Origin: a virus
Direction: 5' to 3' (one strand)
IMG/VR virus record: IMGVR_UViG_3300008107_000093
Coordinates: 1 to 45,967 of that record
DNA length: 45,967 bases
The translations under genes and the position numbers were made by a program. Below the pieces are notes generated by a model, which saw nothing but the letters and a program-made list of their open reading frames with translations, was not told where the DNA came from and did no database searches. Each line of letters begins with the position of its first letter. Position 1 is the stretch's first letter. Below, piece after piece: positions 5,939 through 11,957 of the stretch.

Positions 5939-5980
5939 GTAGGGGCACAATTCCCACCACAATTCTTTACTCTAACTCTC

Positions 5981-6193
5981 ATGTTTGATTTTGATCAGTT
6001 TCTCAAGGATCTTCTCTCTGAAGGTTTTGTCTGGTCTGATGATTATCTGGTCAAGAAAGATAACAACGGTGTCGTTCATACCTATACTCCCAACGAGAAT
6101 GATTGTTCCTATTTGCATCAACAATTCCGTTGCATTGTAGGTGTAGGAAATGAGTTGATCGGTAGCAATCGCATTGTCTGCACTTTCTCCTGA
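5981..6193 (+). CDS. hypothetical protein, 70 aa
   Basis: I start the gene at ATG 5981 rather than at an in-frame GTG (5906), because the extra 25 codons would be translated repeat copy 7 plus a C/T-rich leader. From 5981 the product begins MFDFDQFLKDLLSEGFVWSD and continues with beta-type sequence (YLVKKDNNGVVHTYTP). Function is unknown. Confidence 0.6.
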   Translation: MFDFDQFLKDLLSEGFVWSDDYLVKKDNNGVVHTYTPNENDCSYLHQQFRCIVGVGNELIGSNRIVCTFS

Positions 6194-6229
6194 TTCCTTT
6201 ACACTTACTCCAGGGGTTCTAAGACATAA

Positions 6230-6256
6230 CTGGGCCCCCGAAAGTGCATCAGTAGT
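6230..6256 (+). repeat. junction repeat copy 8 (ATA variant)
   Basis: The middle is CCGAAAGTG. It is followed by ATAAGGACAA and a displaced start at 6278. Confidence 0.9.
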
Positions 6257-6277
6257 ATAAGGACAAACGAAACCAAG

Positions 6278-6469
6278 ATGATCACCGAATCCTACATCTC
6301 TGCTCTCTACTGGTTCGCCTACAGTGTTGTTAACCTTGCAGAGCAGTTTAACATTAAGCACTCAATGGGTGACTGGTTCAACTTCGAAATCGGTGCAGAT
6401 GTGTTTCACGATGATATCTGCCGTGCCCTTGCTGTTGATACTGAATCCAAGCAAGTCTACGGGTTCTGA
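6278..6469 (+). CDS. hypothetical protein, 63 aa
   Basis: The start follows repeat copy 8 by 21 bases. The N-terminus is aromatic and moderately hydrophobic (YISALYWFAYSVVNLAEQF), short of a convincing membrane span; the rest is acidic with FEIGADVFHDDICRAL. It is not recognised. The next gene follows after a G-poor, pyrimidine-rich leader rather than a repeat. Confidence 0.6.
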   Translation: MITESYISALYWFAYSVVNLAEQFNIKHSMGDWFNFEIGADVFHDDICRALAVDTESKQVYGF

Positions 6470-6511
6470 TACCCAATCCGTTTCCCACTAACTAACACTT
6501 TTCTTCCCCCA

Positions 6512-6757
6512 ATGACTAACACCTACCAGACCAATCTGACCGACCGCACCTATAACGGTTGGACCAACTATGAGACCTGGAATGTTGCTCTCTGGATTGG
6601 CAATGATGAGGGTCTGTATAACCTTGCCCGTGAGTGTGGTGATTATCAAACCTTCCTGAATGAGGTCGGTGTGGGATACTCTACTCCTGACGGTGTGAAG
6701 TTTGCCGATCCGAAAGTTAACGTGATTGAGATTAACTCTGACGTGTTTGATTTCTGA
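6512..6757 (+). CDS. DUF7249-like phage protein, 81 aa
   Basis: The sequence YNGWTNYETWNVALWIGNDE near residues 14-33 matches a widely distributed phage motif, Gly-Trp-x-Asn-x-x-Thr-Trp followed by a Trp-containing helix, which I associate with DUF7249; the family number is from memory. The function of this family is unknown to me. The start is preceded by TTTTCTTCCCCCA, without Shine-Dalgarno sequence. Repeat copy 9 begins 38 bases after its stop. Confidence 0.7.
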   Translation: MTNTYQTNLTDRTYNGWTNYETWNVALWIGNDEGLYNLARECGDYQTFLNEVGVGYSTPDGVKFADPKVNVIEINSDVFDF

Positions 6758-6795
6758 GTGGCCAGTTACACTTAAGAGTTCCCAGTTAACAACAA

Positions 6796-6822
6796 CTGGG
6801 CCCGTCAAAGTGCATCAGTAGT
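6796..6822 (+). repeat. junction repeat copy 9 (fused to ATG 6823)
   Basis: The middle is GTCAAAGTG. Its left end takes part in a local inverted repeat CCCAGTT/AACTGGG (6781-6787 and 6794-6800). Confidence 0.9.
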
Positions 6823-7020
6823 ATGACGAACGATACCAAGATGACCCAAGAGCAAGCACAAACCATCAACAACTTTTTCACGGTTGATGAGTGGGATGCC
6901 ATCTATTCTGCAATGGGTGATTATGCTAACTACGGTGATGATGAGTCTGACGTTGCTGATAGTGTCCGCCTGAAGATTGCCAAGTTGGTTGCACTGACTG
7001 AGCACAACATTTCCATCTGA
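6823..7020 (+). CDS. acidic hypothetical protein, 65 aa
   Basis: The start is fused to repeat copy 9. It begins MTNDTKMTQEQAQTINNFFT and has an acidic centre (YGDDESDVADSVRLKIAKL) ending in a helix. It is soluble, with no cysteine. No family is recognised. It is the last gene attached to the repeat; downstream genes of the same cassette have ordinary G-poor leaders. Confidence 0.65.
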   Translation: MTNDTKMTQEQAQTINNFFTVDEWDAIYSAMGDYANYGDDESDVADSVRLKIAKLVALTEHNISI

Positions 7021-7056
7021 ATCACACAAACTCTTCGCTCCTTAGTTAACACTCCA

Positions 7057-7221
7057 ATGCACAACGTCACTGCCTCTCGTTATACCTTTGATGAGATTGT
7101 CCAGCAATGCTTTGATGCTATCAATCGCATTCCCACAGTGAGCACCAGCAGCGACGACAGTTTCTATAACGAACTCCTGCAATTTGAGGAGTATCGTATT
7201 CTTATCGGTCTCGCACAGTAA
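7057..7221 (+). CDS. small hypothetical protein, 54 aa
   Basis: A frame from ATG 7057 encodes 54 residues with two helices (YTFDEIVQQCFDAINRIP and NELLQFEEYRILIGLAQ) joined by a Ser-rich linker. The leader is C/T-rich and lacks a Shine-Dalgarno sequence, as for its neighbours. Small size limits certainty; codon choice matches the surrounding genes. Function is unknown. Confidence 0.5.
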   Translation: MHNVTASRYTFDEIVQQCFDAINRIPTVSTSSDDSFYNELLQFEEYRILIGLAQ

Positions 7222-7297
7222 GCATACACAAGGGGAATGAGATGCGCCCCTATTAAAGACACTCACACTCCAAACAGTTTCTTACACTTTTCTTCCT

Positions 7298-7432
7298 ATG
7301 TCTCGCGACCTTGCTATTGCCATTCTCCGCAGCAATCAAGTTGCCACTGGCACTCAGCTTCTGGAGGTTCTTGATGTTATCGCATCTGACGTTGCAGAAG
7401 CAAATGCCGCACAAGAAACTGACGCTAACTGA
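7298..7432 (+). CDS. small helical protein, paralogue of next gene (44 aa)
   Basis: The frame from ATG 7298, after the leader TTTTCTTCCT, encodes MSRDLAIAILRSNQVATGTQ and LLEVLDVIASD. It aligns with the next protein around a Gly-Thr-x-x-Leu-x-x-Leu-Asp-x-Ile-Ala core. Similar tiny proteins, with a Leu-Leu-x-Gly-Asn-x-Gly-x-x-Ile-Leu-x-Ile-Leu-Asp pattern, are frequent in phage early regions as I recall. Function is unknown. Confidence 0.55.
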   Translation: MSRDLAIAILRSNQVATGTQLLEVLDVIASDVAEANAAQETDAN

Positions 7433-7473
7433 TACAAACTCTCTGTTCTTTATTCACACTAACTGACTTCATT

Positions 7474-7614
7474 ATGACCAAGCAAGTTCTTATCTCTCTG
7501 CTCAAGCAAGGTAACACTGGCACTGAGATTCTGTCCATTCTGGATGCAATCGCTGAGGACAATTCCACTGAGGGTTACAATAGCGAACCCACTGCAGATG
7601 TGATTGCTTTCTGA
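7474..7614 (+). CDS. small helical protein, paralogue of previous gene (46 aa)
   Basis: ATG 7474 gives MTKQVLISLLKQGNTGTEIL then SILDAIAEDN and a polar C-terminus. The first 30 residues match the preceding gene product, so the two are tandem duplicates. Tandem TGATAG stops follow, and a strong terminator begins 7 bases after the stop, so this closes the cassette. Function is unknown. Confidence 0.6.
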   Translation: MTKQVLISLLKQGNTGTEILSILDAIAEDNSTEGYNSEPTADVIAF

Positions 7615-7620
7615 TAGTCT

Positions 7621-7651
7621 GGGGGCAGAGGGTTTGACACTCTCTGCCCCC
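7621..7651 (+). terminator. strong hairpin terminator of the early cassette
   Basis: A perfect 10-bp stem GGGGGCAGAG/CTCTGCCCCC with an 11-base loop lies just after the last small gene. The following tract (TTATGTTATGATT) is only moderately T-rich. Confidence 0.75.
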
Positions 7652-7823
7652 TTATGTTATGATTGGTGATGTAGTGATTCGGCAGTGTTTTATGCCGCGT
7701 TCCTTATGCCGCCGCGCGGCGTTAACGCCCCGTATAAGAATTTGGGTCCTTCCTAACCTACAGAGGTGACAAATCGACCTCTAAATATCGTTCTCTTAAA
7801 AATTTTCCGCAAGTACTTGAAGA
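7652..7823 (+). other. intergenic region with overlapping palindromes
   Basis: No gene is supported. Two perfect 12-bp palindromes overlap: CGCCGCGCGGCG (7710-7721) and GGCGTTAACGCC (7718-7729). A further hairpin AGAGGT/ACCTCT (7762-7767 and 7777-7782) precedes a weak late-promoter-like TCTAAATA (7780-7787). The direct repeat TTATGCCGC occurs twice just before the palindromes. Confidence 0.5.
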
Positions 7824-7976
7824 ATGAAAAACGCCCGCAGAAAAACCCCATATTGGAATTTCTGGAAGGTTGTCTTTGCAGGATGGTTAATTCGCTATCC
7901 TGATAAAATTTTCAGATTTATCGGAGTGCCCCTTGGAATTCTGATAGTGATGATATATAATGCGGTTACGAAATAA
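7824..7976 (+). CDS. small membrane protein, 50 aa
   Basis: The frame from ATG 7824 encodes a basic N-terminus (MKNARRKTPYWNFWKVVF), a first hydrophobic stretch and a C-terminal segment (RFIGVPLGILIVMIYNAVTK) that looks like a transmembrane helix. The positive charges at the start suggest an N-in orientation in the inner membrane. It is short and preceded by no clear ribosome binding site, yet its composition is far from random and resembles small cyanophage membrane proteins. Function is unknown. Confidence 0.55.
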   Translation: MKNARRKTPYWNFWKVVFAGWLIRYPDKIFRFIGVPLGILIVMIYNAVTK

Positions 7977-8017
7977 AAAAGTAATAAAAAAATTTTCGGA
8001 AAAATTTTTGAGACCCT

Positions 8018-8209
8018 ATGGAAAAAATATATCACATATATGCAAAGAATAAGTGCATTTATCACTGTTTATCAGAGGATAAATTCTCTGAGACCTGGGA
8101 GATGCTGCACAGAATGATTGAGTTTATTGATATGAATATTTCTAAGGAAGATTTGCAGTATGAGGAAGTTATCACACACAGAGAGGTAATTCTAAATTCC
8201 TCTCATTGA
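8018..8209 (+). CDS. hypothetical protein, 63 aa
   Basis: The product begins MEKIYHIYAKNKCIYHCLSE and continues with a helix (FSETWEMLHRMIEFIDM) and a C-terminal basic and acidic mix. The pattern of strand, His-Cys and helix resembles small conserved cyanophage proteins, none with known function. The TGA stop lies inside the -35 box of a promoter for the next gene. AT-rich leader DNA with AAATTTTCGGAAAAATTTT precedes the start. Confidence 0.65.
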   Translation: MEKIYHIYAKNKCIYHCLSEDKFSETWEMLHRMIEFIDMNISKEDLQYEEVITHREVILNSSH

Positions 8210-8235
8210 CAAGTGCATATATAGACTGTTAAAAT
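8206..8235 (+). promoter_or_regulatory. sigma70-like promoter before the glycosyltransferase
   Basis: TTGACA (8206-8211) and TAAAAT (8230-8235) are separated by 18 bases, 24 bases before ATG 8260. The -35 box overlaps the stop of the upstream gene. Confidence 0.5.
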
Positions 8236-8259
8236 TGAGTTTGAAGGTTATTTTAACTT

Positions 8260-9027
8260 ATGGCAAAAGGATTTACTGTAAAAGCTGCGGCACCAAAACC
8301 CAAAGAACAAGAATGGGATATTGATGCAATTAAAGAAAGAATGAGAGGGAAGAGCATCGTCTTCTGTTTACCTGGAAGAGGATGTTCATTTATTTTCCTC
8401 AAGGCATTTGTACAACTCTGTTTTGACTTAGTTCAGAATGGAATGAGTATTCAGATTTCTCAAGATTACTCTTCTATGGTTAACTTCGCACGATGCAAAG
8501 TTCTTGGTGCAAATGTTCTTCGTGGTCCCAATCAGATTCCTTGGGACGGAAAACTTGAATATGATTATCAACTTTGGATTGACTCTGACATTGTTTTTGA
8601 TTCAACCAAATTCTGGCAACTCTGTGATGTTGCTTTCCCAGAAGAAGGAGAGGAGCGTGAAATTGTCGCAGGTTGGTATGCAACTGAAGACGGTCACACA
8701 ACCTCTGTCGCGCACTGGTTGGAAGAAGACGACTTCCGCAAGAATGGTGGAGTCATGAATCACGAAACTGTTGAGAGTATCTCAAAGCGTCGCAAACCCT
8801 TCACTGTTGACTATACAGGTTTTGGTTGGGTAATGATTAAGAAAGGTGTCTTTGAGAACCTTGAGTACCCTTGGTTTGCTCCAAAGATGCAAGTATTTGA
8901 ATCTGGAGCAGTTCAGGATATGTGCGGCGAAGATGTCTCATTCTGTCTTGATGCAAAGGAAAAAGGTTTTGAAATTTGGTGTGACCCACGGATTCGGGTG
9001 GGACATGAGAAAACTCGTATTATTTGA
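8260..9027 (+). CDS. GT-A-type glycosyltransferase, 255 aa
   Basis: The protein has the hallmarks of a GT2-like, GT-A fold enzyme that transfers a sugar from a nucleotide donor. A first strand is IVFCLPGR (residues 33-40). LWIDSDIVF (105-113) holds the Asp-x-Asp metal site at residues 108-110. TGFGWVMIKKGVF (186-198) and CGEDVSFC (222-229) provide acceptor and catalytic acidic residues, and GHEK (248-251) is a late His. No membrane anchor is seen. Similar enzymes occur in many marine phages; the acceptor may be phage DNA, a virion protein or a host glycan, which cannot be decided here. A promoter directly upstream suggests separate expression. Confidence 0.8.
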   Translation: MAKGFTVKAAAPKPKEQEWDIDAIKERMRGKSIVFCLPGRGCSFIFLKAFVQLCFDLVQNGMSIQISQDYSSMVNFARCKVLGANVLRGPNQIPWDGKLEYDYQLWIDSDIVFDSTKFWQLCDVAFPEEGEEREIVAGWYATEDGHTTSVAHWLEEDDFRKNGGVMNHETVESISKRRKPFTVDYTGFGWVMIKKGVFENLEYPWFAPKMQVFESGAVQDMCGEDVSFCLDAKEKGFEIWCDPRIRVGHEKTRII

Positions 9028-9051
9028 TTGAAATTAAGGAGGTAACTTAAA

Positions 9052-9192
9052 ATGGCTAAAGGTGGATTGAACAAGACTGTATTTGAAGCAGGAGCTCCTA
9101 AGAAAACTCGTCAGGGACGTTCTTCTCGTACATTACTAAGCGCAACGTCTCGTAATGGAAGAAAGAAGAGATATCGCGGTCAAGGAAAGTAA
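9052..9192 (+). CDS. small basic conserved-looking protein, 46 aa
   Basis: A clear Shine-Dalgarno AAGGAGGT lies about 8 bases before ATG 9052. The product is very rich in Lys, Arg and Gly (KKTRQGRSSRTLL and RNGRKKRYRGQGK), a composition typical of nucleic-acid binding or an unstructured basic tail. I recall similar small basic proteins near this place in cyanophage genomes. It may bind DNA or RNA, which is inference. Confidence 0.7.
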   Translation: MAKGGLNKTVFEAGAPKKTRQGRSSRTLLSATSRNGRKKRYRGQGK

Positions 9193-9198
9193 TTCATT

Positions 9199-9417
9199 AT
9201 GATTCAACTAAACCCACCCATTCCTCTTGTGACCCCAAAAGGTAATGGGTGGGCATTTTTTTGTATTGATCGTTCTCAAGAGCACGATTTGGAGTGGGTC
9301 GTATTTATAGATAATACAGGAGAATGTTGGACTTTTAAGAATTCGCAAATTCGCATTCAAAAGAATTACACTCTAAACAGAAATAATATTCCAAGTCTCG
9401 GGATAGAAACCCCGTAA
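9199..9417 (+). CDS. conserved phage hypothetical protein, 72 aa
   Basis: The sequence NPPIPLVTPKGNGWA, then SQEHDLEWVVFIDNTGECW and NSQIRIQKN, is a recurring pattern in tailed phages, with Pro-Lys-Gly-x-Gly and a Gly-Glu-Cys-Trp motif. Its function is unknown to me. The first third of the gene also folds as a terminator-like hairpin (9213-9262), so transcription could be attenuated inside it. The family match from residue 4 on argues for the start at 9199 rather than after the hairpin. Confidence 0.75.
   Translation: MIQLNPPIPLVTPKGNGWAFFCIDRSQEHDLEWVVFIDNTGECWTFKNSQIRIQKNYTLNRNNIPSLGIETP
9213..9262 (+). terminator. intragenic terminator-like hairpin
   Basis: CCCACCCATT (9213-9222) pairs perfectly with AATGGGTGGG (9244-9253), followed after CA by seven T residues (9256-9262). 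It lies within the 72-aa gene. The 21-base loop is longer than usual. Confidence 0.6.
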
Positions 9418-9451
9418 AAAGTTCTGATTTTCTATAAATCAGGAGAAAAAA

Positions 9452-9619
9452 ATGACTCAAAAAATGCTTAGAGAAATTTCAAATGACGATTTAACTCCCA
9501 AAAAGCACAACTTTATTCTTCAAAACGAAATACATTCCAAAATTCGTAATGATAATGATTATGATGATTGGGAGTATGGTACAGAACCACTTTATGAGGT
9601 AAAAAACCTTAATAAATAA
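9452..9619 (+). CDS. hypothetical protein, 55 aa
   Basis: ATG 9452 follows AGGAG at 9 bases. The product is polar, with a helical part and an acidic and Asn-rich run (RNDNDYDDWEYG) before the end. The last codons coincide with one arm of a hairpin and with a late promoter for gp25, so the gene end doubles as regulatory DNA. No function is recognised. Confidence 0.65.
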   Translation: MTQKMLREISNDDLTPKKHNFILQNEIHSKIRNDNDYDDWEYGTEPLYEVKNLNK

Positions 9620-9640
9620 GATAGATTTGTTAAGGTTTTT
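9602..9640 (+). terminator. hairpin enclosing a late promoter, before gp25
   Basis: AAAAACCTTAA (9602-9612) pairs with TTAAGGTTTTT (9630-9640), an 11-bp stem with T-rich end, and gp25 starts at the next base. The late-promoter octamer overlaps the left arm and loop. Confidence 0.6.
9611..9618 (+). promoter_or_regulatory. late promoter for gp25
   Basis: AATAAATA lies 23 bases before the gp25 ATG, overlapping the stop codon of the preceding gene. It marks the start of the virion gene block. Confidence 0.6.
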
Positions 9641-10042
9641 ATGCCTTTAGAACGGGTAAGTAAAGGTTTCAAAGATCTGAGTATGACATTTCAGGTCAAC
9701 CCAATTAACTATGATCTCATTGCTCTGAAAAACGAGACTGCAATTGCCCGTTCTATCCGCAATTTGGTGCTTACATATCCTGGCGAAAGATTTTTCAATC
9801 AAAATCTGGGTTCAAAAGTTAGTCGGTCTCTTTTTGAGAATATTGATGATATTTCTTCATCAATCATCAAAGACGAAATTGAAAATACTATTCGAAACTA
9901 TGAACCTAGGGTAAATTTAATCGAAGTAATAGTTAGTCCAAACTACGATAGTAATGAATTTAACGTTACAATCAACTATCGCATCGTAGGAATTGACGTT
10001 CTTCCTCAACAATTATCATTTGCACTACAGCCAACAAGATAA
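9641..10042 (+). CDS. 25: baseplate wedge protein gp25
   Basis: The product is 133 aa, close to the length of T4 gp25 (132). The family signature is visible: SKGFKDLSMTFQVNP, then DLIALKNETAIARSIRNLVL and TYPGERFFNQNLGSKVSRSL, with C-terminal beta strands. Gp25 is the small lysozyme-like-fold subunit that joins gp6 in each baseplate wedge and helps prime sheath assembly. The stop codon shares its last base position with the gp6 start region (TAA then ATG), so the two are translated together. Confidence 0.95.
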   Translation: MPLERVSKGFKDLSMTFQVNPINYDLIALKNETAIARSIRNLVLTYPGERFFNQNLGSKVSRSLFENIDDISSSIIKDEIENTIRNYEPRVNLIEVIVSPNYDSNEFNVTINYRIVGIDVLPQQLSFALQPTR

Positions 10043-11953
10043 ATGGCATTAGTTAATTTTACTAATTTAGACTTCGACCAAATAAGATCCTCAATTCGCG
10101 AGTACTTAAGAGCGAATTCAAATTTTACTGACTATGACTTTGAAGGATCAAATCTCTCAACACTCATTGACGTTTTAGCATATAATACCTACATTTCCTC
10201 ATACAATGCTAATATGATTAGCAATGAGGTTTTTATTGATAGTGCAACTCTCAGGGAAAATGTAGTCTCTTTGGCAAGGAATATTGGATATGTTCCCCAT
10301 TCTCGCTCCTCTTCAAAGGCAAATATTTCATTTTTTGTAGATACAACTGGATTTTCGACTAATCCTCTTACCCTAACTCTTAAATCCGGGGTTGTTTGTA
10401 CAACCAATACAACTTTTGGTAATCAAAGTTTTTCCTTCATAATTCCGCAAGATATAACAATTCCCATAGTGAATGGAATTGCTTTATTTGAAAACATAAA
10501 CATTTTTGAAGGAACATTCGTAGTTAATAATTTCACGGTAGATGCAAATAACCCAAATCAAAGATTTATCTTAGACAATCCAAATATTGACATAGATTCT
10601 ATTAATGTTTTTGTCAGAGATACTCAATCAAGTACTATTAGAAGATCCTTCAAATTATCAAAAAATCTTTTTCAGATTAATTCAGAATCAAGTGTTTTCT
10701 TCATTCAGGAAATTGAAGATCAGAGATATGAATTAATTTTTGGTGATGGAATTTTTGGGAAAAAACTTGAGAATTTAAATTATATTGAAATCTCTTATAC
10801 TATCACAAATGGGCCGGCGGCTGATGGGGTATCATCATTTTCATTTAATGGTCGTATTGTTGATAATAACAATAGAGTTATCACGTCTGGCATTTCTCTA
10901 ATCACAACAAATTCTTCCTCACAAAATGGAAGAGAAATAGAATCAGTAGAGTCTATTAAAAAGTATGCTCCAAGAAAATATTCTGCGCAAAATAGAGCTG
11001 TAACAGCAACTGATTATGAGACAATCATTCCGACAATCTATCCCGAGGCAGAATCTATATCTGTTTTTGGTGGAGAAGATTTAAGTCCTCCAAAATACGG
11101 AAAAGTTTTTATTAGTATAAAACCAATTAATGGACCTTTTGTTTCCAATCAGGTTAAAGATAACATTATAAACTCTTTGCGAAGGTATGCTGTTGCGGGA
11201 ATAGTACCTGAAATTATTGATCTAAAATATCTCTACATCGAATCCAACACCACTGCATATTATAATTCGAATTCTACATCCGATCCCAATTACCTAAAGG
11301 ATATTATTCTAACGAATATAAAGAATTATGCGAATTCAAAAGAACTTAACAAGTATGGAGCAAGATTTAAGTATAGTAAATATTTAAAAATCATAGACGA
11401 TACTAATACTGCAATCACTTCAAATATAACCAAAATAGTAATACGACGCGATTTGAGGGCAGAAGTGAATAAATTTGCCGACTATGAGATTTGTTATGGT
11501 AACGAATTTCATATTAAAAATTATTCTGGATATAATATTAAGTCTTCCGGTTTCAATGTATCAGGAATAAATGATACTCTTTATTTGTCTGACATTCCTA
11601 ATAGTGATGGATTAACCGGAAGTATTTTCTTCTTTAAATTACAATCATCCAATACTCCAATAATTGTAAGAAAAAATGTCGGAAAAATTGACTACAAAAA
11701 AGGAGAAATAAACCTGTACCCAATAAATATAACTTCTACGGCAAAATCATCATATTCGTTCCCTATAATTCAAATTTCAGCAGTTCCAAAGTCAAATGAT
11801 GTGATCGGATTGCAAGATTTATATTTACAACTAGATATTAATAATAGTTCGTTAAATATGTTATCTGATGAAATTTCTTCTGGTTCAGATATATCTGGAT
11901 CAACCTATAAGTTTACATCAAGCTACACTAACGGAGACCTTGTAAGAATATAA
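10043..11953 (+). CDS. 6: baseplate wedge protein gp6
   Basis: The 636-aa product has the gp6 (baseplate J-like) architecture and length (T4: 660). The N-terminus FTNLDFDQIRSSIREYLRAN, then LSTLIDVLAYNTYISSYNAN, is diagnostic. The J-like core includes a YSAQNRAVTATDYETIIPTI region and FGGEDLSPPKYGKVFISIKP near residues 315-365. Gp6 dimers link the wedges into the iris-like ring of the baseplate. The gene directly abuts gp25 and is followed after 4 bases by the giant wedge gene. Confidence 0.95.
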   Translation: MALVNFTNLDFDQIRSSIREYLRANSNFTDYDFEGSNLSTLIDVLAYNTYISSYNANMISNEVFIDSATLRENVVSLARNIGYVPHSRSSSKANISFFVDTTGFSTNPLTLTLKSGVVCTTNTTFGNQSFSFIIPQDITIPIVNGIALFENINIFEGTFVVNNFTVDANNPNQRFILDNPNIDIDSINVFVRDTQSSTIRRSFKLSKNLFQINSESSVFFIQEIEDQRYELIFGDGIFGKKLENLNYIEISYTITNGPAADGVSSFSFNGRIVDNNNRVITSGISLITTNSSSQNGREIESVESIKKYAPRKYSAQNRAVTATDYETIIPTIYPEAESISVFGGEDLSPPKYGKVFISIKPINGPFVSNQVKDNIINSLRRYAVAGIVPEIIDLKYLYIESNTTAYYNSNSTSDPNYLKDIILTNIKNYANSKELNKYGARFKYSKYLKIIDDTNTAITSNITKIVIRRDLRAEVNKFADYEICYGNEFHIKNYSGYNIKSSGFNVSGINDTLYLSDIPNSDGLTGSIFFFKLQSSNTPIIVRKNVGKIDYKKGEINLYPINITSTAKSSYSFPIIQISAVPKSNDVIGLQDLYLQLDINNSSLNMLSDEISSGSDISGSTYKFTSSYTNGDLVRI

Positions 11954-11957
11954 TAAA

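Noticed and set aside
5906-5980. GTG 5906 as start of the 70-aa gene
   Set aside because: It would translate repeat copy 7 in a frame not used elsewhere and a leader-like C/T-rich stretch; ATG 5981 fits better.
820-6822. The nine repeats as a CRISPR array
   Set aside because: Copies are separated by whole genes of 200-2,000 bp, not by uniform short spacers, and no cas gene is present.
22-7266. Many minus-strand open frames in the small-gene cassette
   Set aside because: They lie opposite well-supported plus-strand genes, often cross gene boundaries and repeats, and lack recognisable families or ribosome binding sites.
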